Numbered from the stretch's first letter, positions 51,328 to 61,269 are shown. The stretch: 64,000 bases of DNA from Paenibacillus sp. RC334 (GCF_030034735.1 NZ_CP125370.1:496001-560000); one strand, 5' to 3'. A program made the numbers and translations. The notes: generated by a model from the sequence alone, not told the origin.

Positions 51328-52044
51328 ATGACAAGGCCGCGAGTGAAGCTGCGAGTAACTGACGGTCAATGGGAGGCGGAAGTAGAGGAGTACGGAACGG
51401 ACAACGGTTCGGCGATTGCTCGGGCTGCCCGCTGGACTGGCACCGTGCCTGTACTGGACCCGGAACAGCGGACGGCATGGCTGGAGCAGCTAAAGGCGGA
51501 ACCTTGGGACATATACCGTTTTATACAGGGGGAAGCCTGCCTCTCGCTGGATGAGGTCGTTCAGGTAGCAGCCGATGCGGCTACATCCAATCTGGAGGAC
51601 GGCGTTGGTGCAGCCGACGAAGCGAAGAAGGCTCTCCAAGCGGGGCTGGAAAGCGAGCCGCTGCTTGGTCTGGACCTGATCGGAATGACGCGCGAAGCAC
51701 TGCTGGAATTCGTATTCAGTGCTTGGGCAGGTGAACTGTCCCATGTGCAGGGGGCATCTCTCGCGCATGAGCCAACCTCGCGGTCAGAGGGCGCACGCAG
51801 CGGATCGGCGGCGATCAGCGAATGGATTGCTGAATCTGCCGCCGAAGGAGCATTACATCGTCCCGGCGCGGGCTTTCATGCCATTGAGATTCGTCTGTCG
51901 CAGAAGCTTGCGCCTATGAATGAAGCTGACATTACGGCATTGCTGCCGGGACTGCCCCGTGCGGAAGAGGCACTGAAGCTCATACGTGAGCGTGTAGCTG
52001 AACGCGCCCGGGCTACAATTCCGCAAAAACGTCATACTCCCTAA
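51328..52044 (+). CDS. Hypothetical protein coupled to the SNF2 helicase
   Basis: A 238-residue acidic protein; ATG 51,328 has AAAGG 9 bases upstream, better than ATG 51,319, which directly abuts it. No known domain is visible. The protein is alanine-, leucine- and glutamate-rich, mostly helical (LDEVVQVAADAATSNLEDGV; GMTREALLEFVFSAWAGEL), and soluble. It follows the helicase by 20 bases and is very likely its functional partner, perhaps as an accessory subunit. Confidence 0.65.
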   Translation: MTRPRVKLRVTDGQWEAEVEEYGTDNGSAIARAARWTGTVPVLDPEQRTAWLEQLKAEPWDIYRFIQGEACLSLDEVVQVAADAATSNLEDGVGAADEAKKALQAGLESEPLLGLDLIGMTREALLEFVFSAWAGELSHVQGASLAHEPTSRSEGARSGSAAISEWIAESAAEGALHRPGAGFHAIEIRLSQKLAPMNEADITALLPGLPRAEEALKLIRERVAERARATIPQKRHTP

Positions 52045-52194
52045 CAATTCGGGTCTATTCTTTCTTTTTCGGGCCTATTCAGCTTCATCGAACTGGATAA
52101 CGGCTTCGAAGAGTGTCGAAAGTTCAGTTACAATAGGGGAACGTAAAACCATAGCAAGCCATGCATCAAATGTAATATTGGAGGAGATACCCGC

Positions 52195-53109
52195 ATGAAA
52201 CAACATATACAACAGAAACGGACCCCTCAGCGCTGGAGCAAAGCGCTTATCCCGGGACTGATCCTGCCGGGGCTGCTGTTGGCAGCGTGCCAGCAGGGAG
52301 GTTCGGGTGGACAGGAAAGCGAGCCGCTGAAATCATCCCCGACGACACAGGAGAGCGTCCAGCCTGCCACCCAGTCGAATGCGGGCAATAGTAGCGGTAC
52401 TGAAACGGGTACTGGACAAGCCTCGGTGGGTACAGGAAGCGGACAGGCAGATCCCGTGATGGCGCTACGAAGCGAGAGTGCGCTGCAAGCCACGGTGAAG
52501 GAAGATGGGGGGACTGCCATTGTCACCAACGCTACGTCTGATACCGTCGTGGTGAACAAAAAGCGCAGCTTGCCTGTAGGCTATGCCCCGGATGATCTGG
52601 TGGAGCCGAAGGTACCTTTTTCCTTCGAAGGCCCGCATGAGAAACGGCATATGCGGAAGGAAGCGGCAGAGGCGCTGGAGAAGCTGTTCGACGGTGCGAA
52701 GAAGGACGGCATGGAGCTGCGTGCTGTATCGGGATACCGTTCCTATAAGCGTCAGGTTTCCATTTTCAACAACAATGTGAAGACAAAGGGGCAGGAATAT
52801 GCCTCTAAAGTCAGCGCGGTACCGGGTACAAGCGAGCACCAGACAGGATTGGCGATTGATGTGTCCAGTCCAAGCGTAGACAATGTGCTGGAGCAATCCT
52901 TCGGAGCCTCTAGGGAAGGCGAGTGGCTGGAGAAGCATGCGCCGGAATACGGATTTATTATTCGTTATATGAAGGACAAGGAAGATGTGACTGGCTATGT
53001 ATACGAGCCTTGGCATATTCGTTATGTGGGAACTGACATCGCGGAGGATGTAGCCAAGCAGGGAATGACGCTGGAGGAATATTTTGACGAGAAGAATATC
53101 AAGCTGTAG
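52195..53109 (+). CDS. D-alanyl-D-alanine carboxypeptidase, VanY-type lipoprotein (M15B)
   Basis: A 304-residue lipoprotein starting at ATG 52,195 behind TTGGAGGAG. The signal peptide ends in LPGLLLAAC (lipid-modified Cys near residue 32), followed by a 75-residue Ser/Gly/Thr-rich linker. The catalytic domain has AVSGYRSYKRQVSIFNN, the zinc ligands in SEHQTGLAID near residue 213, and EPWHIRYVG near 270. It trims the terminal D-Ala of peptidoglycan stems outside the membrane. No vancomycin-resistance genes are near, so it is a housekeeping relative of VanY. Confidence 0.92.
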   Translation: MKQHIQQKRTPQRWSKALIPGLILPGLLLAACQQGGSGGQESEPLKSSPTTQESVQPATQSNAGNSSGTETGTGQASVGTGSGQADPVMALRSESALQATVKEDGGTAIVTNATSDTVVVNKKRSLPVGYAPDDLVEPKVPFSFEGPHEKRHMRKEAAEALEKLFDGAKKDGMELRAVSGYRSYKRQVSIFNNNVKTKGQEYASKVSAVPGTSEHQTGLAIDVSSPSVDNVLEQSFGASREGEWLEKHAPEYGFIIRYMKDKEDVTGYVYEPWHIRYVGTDIAEDVAKQGMTLEEYFDEKNIKL

Positions 53110-53361
53110 TAGCCGAGAACAAAGCCGTAATCCTGGGGATTGCGGCAGCAGCGGCTATTCCAAATAGACAACAAACTTTTTGAAGTCCGCATCATTAATC
53201 ATATTATATGATGTTAAAAACAGTAAAATAAGCTCTACAGAATCTTGATACCTTTGTCGTTACCTGCTCTCTTTAGCAGCCAAGCAAGAGAATGGCTAAA
53301 TCCTATGCTATAATGTAAAGGATTAACAATAAAGAGCGGTCAAAAGAGGTTTTATTCATTT
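53110..53361. other. Intergenic region with hairpin
   Basis: GCCGTAATCC-TGG-GGATTGCGGC (53,122-53,146 area), flanked by TAGCCG and CGGCTA, forms a long stem behind the carboxypeptidase gene but lacks a T run. The rest is AT-rich and should contain the promoter of the double kinase. A likely -10 is TATAAT at about 53,309. Confidence 0.5.
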
Positions 53362-56300
53362 ATGACAAAATTGATGAACGTCATGCAGGCAAAGCATATA
53401 ACACTTTTTAAATATATAACAATCATGCTGTTTATTTTTGCTGCATTAGTCGGCATGAGATGGGCGTGGTCTGTCGTTTTTCCCGTATCCGACCACCAGC
53501 CCCGTGCTGTTGGCGGCGTGCTTGACCTGCGCGGTATTGATCTGGAAAATTCCCCTGTGCTCTATTTGAATGGAGAATGGGAGTTTTATCCTGAAAATTT
53601 TGTTTCGGGAGACGAGTTTCTGGAGAAGGAACCCGAAGCAAGCCATGTTACCGTACCAGGTGACTGGGGGAGCGCGCTTCAGCAGCATTCAAACAACTCG
53701 TACGGGTATGGAACGTATCGTCTTCGCATTTTGATTGATTCGCTTCAGACTCCTGTTTCATTCTGGTTTAAAAAAATTCAGGCGGCATCGGAAATTGAAA
53801 TTAACGGAAAAAATTTTGCCATTATGGGCAAGCTAGCCGACGCTGCAAATGAATATACACCCAAAAGCATCTCTTTTACCTCTACTTATGACACAGAAGG
53901 AGTGACCGAGATTGAACTGGTCATTCGTGCGGCCAATTTCGACAACCCCTATAATGGCGGCATTGTAACTCCGATTCGCTTTGGCACTGCGGCCACTATT
54001 GATTTTGTGCGCTGGTACTCGATTGGATTTCAGCTGTTCATTTTTCTTATTCTGCTGCTTCATTGCCTGTATGCTTGCATTCTCTATCTATTCAGCTCAA
54101 AAGAGAGGACCTTGTTGATCGCAGCGCTGTTAACGATATCCGTTGGCATTACGATTCTAGTAAGTCACGATAATATACTCTTGTTATGGCTGCCGATTAA
54201 CTATACATGGGCAATCAAAATTAGACTGATCTCTCTGCTGTGGCAAAATGTGTTTCTGCTTCTGCTATTCAAAAGTTTCAACGCGGCCCCGCTGCGAGAA
54301 AAATGGTTCCAAACCTACATTGCAGCGAATGTTGCTCTTACCGGCATTTTCCTGGTCTCACCAGCCAATATTGCTTATACAATCGTCCATTTCAATGTAT
54401 TTCATACGATTAATTTCATATCATTCGTCTGGTTTATATACATAGTAGGAACGATGATTTTGCAAAAAAATAAAGATAATGACGTCATTTTCTTGCTGTT
54501 CTCCGCAACAAACATCTTATCCAACTTACTGTGGAGTATTGCTGAGAGCGCAAGAGATGTTACGACTGTCTACTATCCCATCGACATTATTTTTGCTATT
54601 ACCGGCTTTTCGGCCTATTGGTTTAAAAAGTATTTTCGAAATTCGATAGAAAACATGGAATTGAACAAGCAACTACAAAAAGCGGATAAAATTAAGGACC
54701 AGTTTTTGGCTAATACGTCCCATGAGCTCCGCACGCCGCTGCACGGTATTATGAACATCGCTTATAACGTTGTCACCAAAGAGAAGACCAGGCTTGCGAA
54801 AAGCAGCCTTGAGGATATGCAGCTGCTCATTACGATCAGCAGACGGATGTCACAGCTGCTTGGCGATCTTCTCGATGTCGTTCGGCTTCAGGAACGGCGC
54901 ATTGTTTTGCAGCGGGAGCCCCTCAGCATTCAGTCCATCGCTCCTGGCGTTGTCGCAATGCTGCAATTTATGAAGGAAAGCAAGCCAATCGAACTGCATA
55001 TGGAGATACCGGAATCGCTGCCTTTGGTATTGGCGGATGAGAAAAGGCTCGTTCAAATTTTGTATAACCTGCTGCATAATGCGCTTAAATATACCGAGGA
55101 GGGAAGCATCTCCGTCTCAGCCGAAATTCGGGACAGGCAGGCTGTTATTCATATTGCCGATACGGGGCCCGGCATGGATGAGGCGACCCAGTCGCGTATT
55201 TTTCTCCCTTATGAGCAAGGCTCTGATGGAATAAGCGGTGAGCAGGGCATCGGACTGGGCTTAAGCATTTGCAAGCAGCTTGTCGAGCTGCATAATGGCG
55301 ACTTGACGGTTCGCTCCAAATTGGGAAAGGGCTCCGTTTTCAGCTTTAATCTGCCTTTAGCAGACGCAGCAGATTTTGAACCCAATCAGGTCCCTATTGC
55401 TCAGGCACAAACGAAGGGAATAATAGATGAGGTGCCTGCCGGCTTTCTTTTTCCGCACTCCATTGGGGAAATGGAAGCTGCCGCCGCACTGCCGCCGCTG
55501 TTAAAGGAGGACAAAGCCTATATAATTGCCGTTGATGATAATCCGGTCAACCTAAATGTTCTTGTCAGTATCCTTTCCACGGAGCCTTATAACATTACTA
55601 CCGCTCGTTCCGGACGGGAGGCGATAGAATTGCTGGGGACCAGGCAGTGGGATCTGCTCATAGCCGATGTTATGATGCCGCAAATGTCCGGCTATGAATT
55701 AACACAGAAGGTTAGAGAGCAGTTTTCCATGTCAGAGCTTCCTGTGCTGCTCCTTACCGCACGCAGCCAGCAAGCGGACATTTACACCGGATTTTCAGCA
55801 GGGGCAAGCGACTATGTGACGAAGCCCGTAGACGCTTTGGAGTTAAAATATCGGATCAGGGCATTGATAGCCCTAAAGCAATCCATTAAAGAGCGTCTAC
55901 GTGTGGAGGCTGCCTATTTGCAAGCGCAAATCCAGCCCCACTTCCTATTCAACACCCTTAATTCGTTAATGGCGTTAAGCGATATCGATACGGAAAGCAT
56001 GCGCAAGCTGGGTGAGGCCTTCTCGTCCTTTTTACGAATTAGTTTTGATTATCTCAATACGGGGGAGTTAGTAGAGCTGGCTCATGAACTCGCGCTCGTT
56101 GAAGCCTATCTATACATCGAAAAAACGCGGTTCGGGGATCGGCTGTCGATTAAATGGGAGGTGGAGACGGGCATGCGGCTGCTGCTTCCTCCGCTCTCAA
56201 TTCAGCCGCTGGTCGAGAACGCCGTCAAACACGGTCTTCTCAGCCGAAACGCAGGCGGTACGATCCAGCTGTCCATTACTCGCCGGGAGGGCTTCACCCT

Positions 56301-56499
56301 TATTGAAGTTAAAGATAACGGCAAGGGAATGGAGCAGGAAAAGGTCAATCAATTGCAAAATGCGGCTCAGAGTGAAAAAGCAGGCATTGGCATCCCTAAT
56401 ACGAATCGGCGATTGCAGCAGCTGTACGGTCAAGGCTTGTCGATCGTGAGCCGTGTTAATGAAGGAACAACCGTGTCGTTTGTTATTCCGGATAGATAG
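53362..56499 (+). CDS. Large hybrid sensor with two histidine-kinase modules and a receiver
   Basis: A 1045-residue membrane protein, ATG 53,362. Domains in order: one membrane helix; a beta-sandwich sensor (residues 50-220, DISMED2/sugar-binding-like); seven membrane helices (220-430, 7TMR-DISM); HisKA with NTSHELRTPLHGI near 454; HATPase with GIGLGLSICKQL near 630; receiver with VDDNPVN near 725 and acceptor Asp in LIADVMMPQMSG near 767; then a YesM/LytS-type dimer region (QIQPHFLFNTLNSL near 855) and a second HATPase (QPLVENAVKHGL near 947). It has no DNA-binding domain, so output must go through a partner. Signal from the first kinase probably flows to the receiver and controls the second. 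Confidence 0.9.
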   Translation: MTKLMNVMQAKHITLFKYITIMLFIFAALVGMRWAWSVVFPVSDHQPRAVGGVLDLRGIDLENSPVLYLNGEWEFYPENFVSGDEFLEKEPEASHVTVPGDWGSALQQHSNNSYGYGTYRLRILIDSLQTPVSFWFKKIQAASEIEINGKNFAIMGKLADAANEYTPKSISFTSTYDTEGVTEIELVIRAANFDNPYNGGIVTPIRFGTAATIDFVRWYSIGFQLFIFLILLLHCLYACILYLFSSKERTLLIAALLTISVGITILVSHDNILLLWLPINYTWAIKIRLISLLWQNVFLLLLFKSFNAAPLREKWFQTYIAANVALTGIFLVSPANIAYTIVHFNVFHTINFISFVWFIYIVGTMILQKNKDNDVIFLLFSATNILSNLLWSIAESARDVTTVYYPIDIIFAITGFSAYWFKKYFRNSIENMELNKQLQKADKIKDQFLANTSHELRTPLHGIMNIAYNVVTKEKTRLAKSSLEDMQLLITISRRMSQLLGDLLDVVRLQERRIVLQREPLSIQSIAPGVVAMLQFMKESKPIELHMEIPESLPLVLADEKRLVQILYNLLHNALKYTEEGSISVSAEIRDRQAVIHIADTGPGMDEATQSRIFLPYEQGSDGISGEQGIGLGLSICKQLVELHNGDLTVRSKLGKGSVFSFNLPLADAADFEPNQVPIAQAQTKGIIDEVPAGFLFPHSIGEMEAAAALPPLLKEDKAYIIAVDDNPVNLNVLVSILSTEPYNITTARSGREAIELLGTRQWDLLIADVMMPQMSGYELTQKVREQFSMSELPVLLLTARSQQADIYTGFSAGASDYVTKPVDALELKYRIRALIALKQSIKERLRVEAAYLQAQIQPHFLFNTLNSLMALSDIDTESMRKLGEAFSSFLRISFDYLNTGELVELAHELALVEAYLYIEKTRFGDRLSIKWEVETGMRLLLPPLSIQPLVENAVKHGLLSRNAGGTIQLSITRREGFTLIEVKDNGKGMEQEKVNQLQNAAQSEKAGIGIPNTNRRLQQLYGQGLSIVSRVNEGTTVSFVIPDR

Positions 56500-56551
56500 T
56501 AACAAGGCTCACGTCCTGGACAGGGATGATACCATGACGTGAGCCTAAATT

Positions 56552-57258
56552 CTAATTCGAATCCTGATCAAACATATATAAATAAACATCCTCCAAATTC
56601 GGCTTTACGGATCGCACATCCCCTTCTATCGGCTTGCTATCACTAACGATTCGAACACAGACACCGCCGTTTTCACTTGTAATATTGCTTGCTTTATATT
56701 GCTCTTGCACATGAGCCAAGGCGTTTTCTTCTATCTGCACTTCAAATACTTTTTCTTTCATACGCTCCAAAATCTGCTGGGGCTCCTCCTGCAAGACAAG
56801 TTTTCCTGCCTTGATTAAAATAACCTGCTTGGCGATAAACTCAATGTCAGAAACAACACGAGTTGCTGGAATGACTATTTTATTCAGAGCGATCGTCGTT
56901 GAAATTTCCCCCTTCTCATACGCCTGCCTAATATTGTCCTGCCTGCTAGGGAACTGCTCAAATTGCCGCTTCTCTTCTTGCATAGATGTTTAGCATAGTA
57001 AATAGCCCGATGATATAACAATCTAAAATAGTGAGTTCTATTTGTAGCGTCTTCGAGATTTCCAAAATCCTTAATTTTTTCTGAGAATCTTTCAAGTAGA
57101 TCATCTACATTAACCGAATGAAGCGAAGCTGTCTCCATGATCGTGACGAGTCCGGGTAATAACTCTTCCGGATTATCTTCTAAAAATTGAACAGGTAGGT
57201 ACATTTTTAATGTGAATTGGTATAGAGAAGGTGTGAAAAAGATCTGCGAAACCGACAT
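56552..57258 (-). pseudogene. Remnant of an ABC transporter ATP-binding gene fused to an unknown helical gene
   Basis: Two overlapping minus-strand frames. From 57,258 the first reads a helical protein (VQFLEDNPEELLPGLVTIME ... FRLLYHRAIYYAKHL) and continues after a one-base shift near 56,990 as EEKRQFEQFPSRQDNIRQAYE. From about 56,870 the frame changes into the C-terminal end of an ABC ATPase: ALNKIVIPATRVVSDIEFIA then QVILIKAGKLVLQEEPQQIL. The Walker A, signature and Walker B motifs are missing. A deletion therefore joined two genes, and neither can work. No transporter permease remains nearby. Confidence 0.7.
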
Positions 57259-57401
57259 CGGAATTGCAGGTCTTTTTTTATTTTATGGACCACTTTCGTT
57301 TCTGTGGGGACTATTCTGCAAAGCTACGGGTGATACTGCATAGCAAAAAGGAGTTTGATACAGGCATTAAGCCAAATTGAAGAGAAGGGAATTCTGATCA
57401 C

Positions 57402-58478
57402 ATGAGTACCTCCATCTCCCCAACCAAACCCATTCATATGGGTGTCATCGGCCTGGGCCTTATCGCTGAATATCACATTAGATCCCTGCAAACCATCTCG
57501 GGGGTTTCTATTGTGGCCATTAGTGATGTGAACCCCAATCGCCTTCAACTGCTGGGTAAGCAATTGCAACTGCCTGCTTCCAAGCAATATCCCCATTATG
57601 AAGCCTTAATCCGTGACCCGGAGGTGGATGCGATTCTGTCGCTGACACCCAACGATGTGCATTTTGACATTATTCGTATTGCTCTGGAAGAACACAAAGC
57701 CGTACTGGCGGAAAAACCGTTGACACTCACGTGGAAGGAAGCGGATCAGTTGAAAAAGCTGTATACAGCGAACCCGGTGCCTTTTCTGGTTCATTATAAG
57801 CATCGTTACGGCGCTGCTTTCCAATATGCCAAGCAATTGCTGGATGAACACAAGCTGGGCAACATCTATAACATTCAATTTCGGTATCTGATGGATGCAT
57901 TCTCACCATATCGTCAACATCCGTATACATGGCGCCATAATTTAGCGAAGGCAGGCTCCGGAGTCGTGGGCGATACAGCCTCGCATATTATTGACCTGGC
58001 CCGTTTTCTGGTGGGTGAATTTAAAAGCGTCGCGGCGCTGCTACATACGATTACACCCGAGCGGCCTGATCCGGTCACAGGTCTGCCTGTAAAAGTAGAT
58101 GTGGAAGACTTCGCTGCTTTCCATGGAATCATAGGGGATAATACCGTCGGCACGTTCATCACCCACAAAAATGCCATTGGCAAACGCCACGATATCGAAG
58201 TTGATATCTATGGCGAGCTCGGTGCGCTGCACGCCAGTCTCAACAACCGGGAAAATGTCCGCATTGTGCTGCGAGATTTGGAGCACCCGGATGCCGAATA
58301 CGAGTCTTGGGCTGTCCCTGCAATCTATGATCATACGGCCTATGGAGACTTTGTTAAGCTGACAAGGGGAGAGTCCGTGGATCGTGCCCCATTGTTCGAG
58401 GACGGCTACAAAAACCAGTGGGTCCTCGAACAAATACTGCAATCCTGGAAAGAGAACGGACGTTTAGTGGAAGTGTAG
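57402..58478 (+). CDS. Gfo/Idh/MocA-family oxidoreductase
   Basis: A 358-residue protein starting at ATG 57,402 behind AGAAGGGA. An N-terminal Rossmann fold (HMGVIGLGLIAEYHIRSLQ) and the family motif LAEKPL near residue 102 are followed by the alpha/beta substrate domain with GSGVVGDTASHIIDLARFL, carrying the usual D-x-x-x-H catalytic pattern (GDTASHIIDL). It should oxidise a sugar or cyclitol with NAD(P). It stands alone, so its substrate cannot be read from neighbours. Confidence 0.9.
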   Translation: MSTSISPTKPIHMGVIGLGLIAEYHIRSLQTISGVSIVAISDVNPNRLQLLGKQLQLPASKQYPHYEALIRDPEVDAILSLTPNDVHFDIIRIALEEHKAVLAEKPLTLTWKEADQLKKLYTANPVPFLVHYKHRYGAAFQYAKQLLDEHKLGNIYNIQFRYLMDAFSPYRQHPYTWRHNLAKAGSGVVGDTASHIIDLARFLVGEFKSVAALLHTITPERPDPVTGLPVKVDVEDFAAFHGIIGDNTVGTFITHKNAIGKRHDIEVDIYGELGALHASLNNRENVRIVLRDLEHPDAEYESWAVPAIYDHTAYGDFVKLTRGESVDRAPLFEDGYKNQWVLEQILQSWKENGRLVEV

Positions 58479-58568
58479 GGGCAAGCATACCAAACTGTGG
58501 CCCATAAGATGGAGTCCTGAAAGGAGTGACCCTCTTGCGGATCACAGTTCCGCTCGGTTTGCATCAGT

Positions 58569-59069
58569 TCAAATGAATCCTGCTTCGATCTGTTGAATAA
58601 TGGTCAGCAGGAAGGATTCAGCCAAGCTGTTTTTCAAAATAACCTGCTTGGCTTCCTCCAGCGTAAACCAACGTGCTTGGTCTACCTCTGCACTGAGAGC
58701 ATCCAGTTTGTCATCGTTCACAATGGATACAAAATTCAGCATCAGTGTGTGGGTTCGTTCAAAATACTCGCTGCGCATATATGTATACTCATCCACTTGC
58801 AATCCCACTTCTTCCATAACCTCGCGCACCAATGTCTGCTCGGCGGATTCCCCCTTGTTCACATAACCAGCCAGCAAAATAAAATCCTTGATATTGTACT
58901 GCTGTATGAGCAACACTTTATTTCTCTGCCGATTGATTACAGCGGTGCTAATTGCAGTGCTGAATATCGGGAACCGAAAGACCTGACATGTATTGCAATA
59001 GGGAATAGGGCCTTCGCCTTCACACTCCTTCACGATTAGTTTTGTTCCACATTCATAGCAATACTTCAT
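58569..59069 (-). CDS. Nudix hydrolase with N-terminal zinc ribbon
   Basis: A 166-residue protein. Cys 4, 7, 25 and 28 (YCYECG ... YCNTCQ) form a zinc ribbon as in NADH pyrophosphatase. The Nudix box runs from Gly 68 to Leu 90: GYVNKGE, nine residues on REVMEEVGL, with all catalytic glutamates present. Substrate is likely a dinucleotide such as NADH or an oxidised nucleotide. Start ATG 59,069; no operon partner. Confidence 0.9.
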   Translation of the reverse strand: MKYCYECGTKLIVKECEGEGPIPYCNTCQVFRFPIFSTAISTAVINRQRNKVLLIQQYNIKDFILLAGYVNKGESAEQTLVREVMEEVGLQVDEYTYMRSEYFERTHTLMLNFVSIVNDDKLDALSAEVDQARWFTLEEAKQVILKNSLAESFLLTIIQQIEAGFI

Positions 59070-59208
59070 CTAAGCGCCACCTTATATCACATTTTCAAAT
59101 TGTAAATGTTGCTTGTTATTCCATGTTCGTACTCCGTACGGAATACTCATCATCTTAATTCCACAATAACTATTCTGTCTATGCGCGTTTTCGTTCCTCT
59201 CGACTCCT

Positions 59209-60678
59209 TTATTGCTTTTCCTTCTGTACCTTTGCCCGTCTGGACCCGATCAGCCGCCAGCCTGTCAGCAGTGCCGCCACCAGACAAATGGACGCGGAAG
59301 TCATAAAGACCACATGCATTCCTGATAGAAAAATTTCCGGGTGACCCGGAACCAACCCGGTGACTCGATAGCCAGCCTCTTTGCTCATGATATAAAACAG
59401 GATCGACGTGGCTAAGGTAATCCCCACCACCATGCCGACGTTGCGGACCAGTGAATTGACACTCCCGGCTGAGCCGAGCTGCGTGCGGGGCACCTTGGAC
59501 ATGATTAGCGAATTGTTCGGCGATTGGAATAAACCACTGCCGATACCCAGCATAGCGATCCAAAGACCCACGAACGGAACGGGACTGCCTGCATGGAGAC
59601 GAGCCAAGCCAATCTGGGCGACTACCATGACTACCAGTCCGGCAAAGGTGAGCAGTTCAGACCCGATTTTATCTGAAAGCGCACCGCTGAGAGGGGCAAC
59701 GATAACCATGGAGATTGGAAACAGCATCAGCAGGAACCCTGCATAAAAAGGCGACAAGTTCAGCATATTCTGCGCATAGAAAGGCGAAATGATATTAAAG
59801 CAGAAGTTAGCGGCGAATACGAGAAAAGCGCACAGAATACTGAGCGAGAACAACGGATTCTTGAATAAAGCGAGCTGCAACAACGGCTGTGGACGGCGAA
59901 TTTCCACCCGAAGGAATACCGCAAAAGCAATCACGGCAATTACCAGCAAAGCAATGATGCGGCTGTCCCCATATCCGACCTGTTGTCCCAGTAGTAATCC
60001 GGCGAACAAAGTGAGGATAAAAACCGCAAACACCAGACTGCCGGGAACGTCGATCTTGTCTTTCACCTTGATCAGATCCTTTGGCAGCAGCTTCCAGCCG
60101 AGAAAAACGGCCACCAGACCAATCGGTACATTGACCCAGAAGATATATTGCCAGCCTAGCGAAGAGACGATAATACCACCCAAGCTGGGTCCCGCGATAC
60201 TGCCGAGGGAAACGAAGGTTCCGATTAGGCCGAGTGCCTTGCCTCGTTCAGTGGAAGGGAAGATATCCGTGACGATTCCCTGGCTGTTGGCCATGGTCAT
60301 GGATGCTCCGAGCGCCTGAATGATTCGGGAGATCAGCAGCATGGGCAACGAATGACTGAGACCGCACAGCAGTGAGCCAAGGATGAACACGATCGTGCCG
60401 ATCTTGAATATTTTAATTTTGCCTACAATATCTCCAAGCTTGCCAAAAAATAAAATGGCTGTACATATAGCCATCAAATAGGCTGTTGTGACCCATTCAA
60501 TCTGTGCTACGGGTAAATTTAGCGTGCGGGACAACACGGGTAGAGCAATATTGACGATGCTTCCATCCAGCGTGGACATAAACGTAAACAGATTCAATAC
60601 AATCAAAATCATCCAACGTTTCTTCTGGATTTCGCTATTTTCCTGATACGTTGCGGCAGCTGTAGCGGTTGAACTCAT
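59209..60678 (-). CDS. MFS drug-efflux transporter, DHA2 (EmrB/QacA) family
   Basis: A 489-residue protein with 14 hydrophobic segments; ATG 60,678 follows GAGGTG, so the nine residues upstream are not needed. Marks of the family: NLFTFMSTLDGSIVNIALPV (motif D1), FFGKLGDIVGKIKIFKIG (motif A, with the usual Arg replaced by Lys), and ITDIFPSTERGKALGLIG (motif C area). It exports drugs or toxic amphiphiles with the proton gradient. A MarR regulator is divergent, and two inverted repeats lie between the genes, so expression should be released by a ligand of MarR. Confidence 0.92.
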   Translation of the reverse strand: MSSTATAAATYQENSEIQKKRWMILIVLNLFTFMSTLDGSIVNIALPVLSRTLNLPVAQIEWVTTAYLMAICTAILFFGKLGDIVGKIKIFKIGTIVFILGSLLCGLSHSLPMLLISRIIQALGASMTMANSQGIVTDIFPSTERGKALGLIGTFVSLGSIAGPSLGGIIVSSLGWQYIFWVNVPIGLVAVFLGWKLLPKDLIKVKDKIDVPGSLVFAVFILTLFAGLLLGQQVGYGDSRIIALLVIAVIAFAVFLRVEIRRPQPLLQLALFKNPLFSLSILCAFLVFAANFCFNIISPFYAQNMLNLSPFYAGFLLMLFPISMVIVAPLSGALSDKIGSELLTFAGLVVMVVAQIGLARLHAGSPVPFVGLWIAMLGIGSGLFQSPNNSLIMSKVPRTQLGSAGSVNSLVRNVGMVVGITLATSILFYIMSKEAGYRVTGLVPGHPEIFLSGMHVVFMTSASICLVAALLTGWRLIGSRRAKVQKEKQ

Positions 60679-60710
60679 GATTAGCACCTCTTCATCGTTG
60701 ACCATTACTA

Positions 60711-60774
60711 TTTAGTTGCACACGCAACTAAATGACGGTTCTAGTGTACAGCAAATTAGTTGCGCATGCAACAA
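60711..60774. promoter_or_regulatory. Two MarR-type operators between the efflux and regulator genes
   Basis: TTTAGTTGC-ACAC-GCAACTAAA (60,711-60,732) is a perfect 9-bp palindrome. TTAGTTGC-GCAT-GCAACAAT (60,756-60,774) shares GTTGC-N4-GCAAC. A third half-site TTGTTG follows. The common core GTTGC-N4-GCAAC is probably bound by the adjacent MarR protein, controlling both directions. Confidence 0.8.
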
Positions 60775-60846
60775 TATTGTTGTAAAATTTGCCTTGGTCC
60801 CACCTGAAGATTTGCCATTTTTAAGCCACTGAGGTGTATTTATTTA

Positions 60847-61269
60847 ATGAGAAAAAAACCGATTGGAAAGCTGATTTCCCACCTGTACCGGCGAAATCAA
60901 AAAATACTGTCCAAAAAACTGGCTCCTTATGGGATCGGCAGCGGGGGCCAACACAGCTTTTTAAAGCTTATTTTGCGGCGTCCGGGCATTACACAGGAAC
61001 AGTTGACGAATGAACTCAAATTTGACAAAGCAACCACTGCGCGTTCTGTGAAACAATTGGAGGAATCGGGTTACATTGAGCGAGAAACGGACCCGAATGA
61101 TCGTCGCTCCCATCTTTTGTTCCCAACGGCCAAGGCATTAGAATTTTATCCTGTCCTGCAAGGAATCTTGGATGAGTTCAATGCTGATCTTGTACATAAT
61201 TTATCTGATGAGGAAGAAGACCTGCTTATCTCCCTGCTGCAAAAGATTAGTATAGACCCTGGTGAATAA
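60847..61269 (+). CDS. MarR-family transcriptional regulator
   Basis: A 140-residue protein at ATG 60,847. It has the MarR winged helix: GGQHSFLKLILRRPGITQEQ, LTNELKFDKATTARSVKQLE, ESGYIERETDPNDRRSHLLF, with the conserved D-x-R pair of the wing (DPNDRRSH). Dimerisation helices lie at both ends. It is divergent from the efflux transporter, with two operator palindromes between, so it most likely represses both genes until it binds a phenolic or drug ligand. Confidence 0.92.
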   Translation: MRKKPIGKLISHLYRRNQKILSKKLAPYGIGSGGQHSFLKLILRRPGITQEQLTNELKFDKATTARSVKQLEESGYIERETDPNDRRSHLLFPTAKALEFYPVLQGILDEFNADLVHNLSDEEEDLLISLLQKISIDPGE

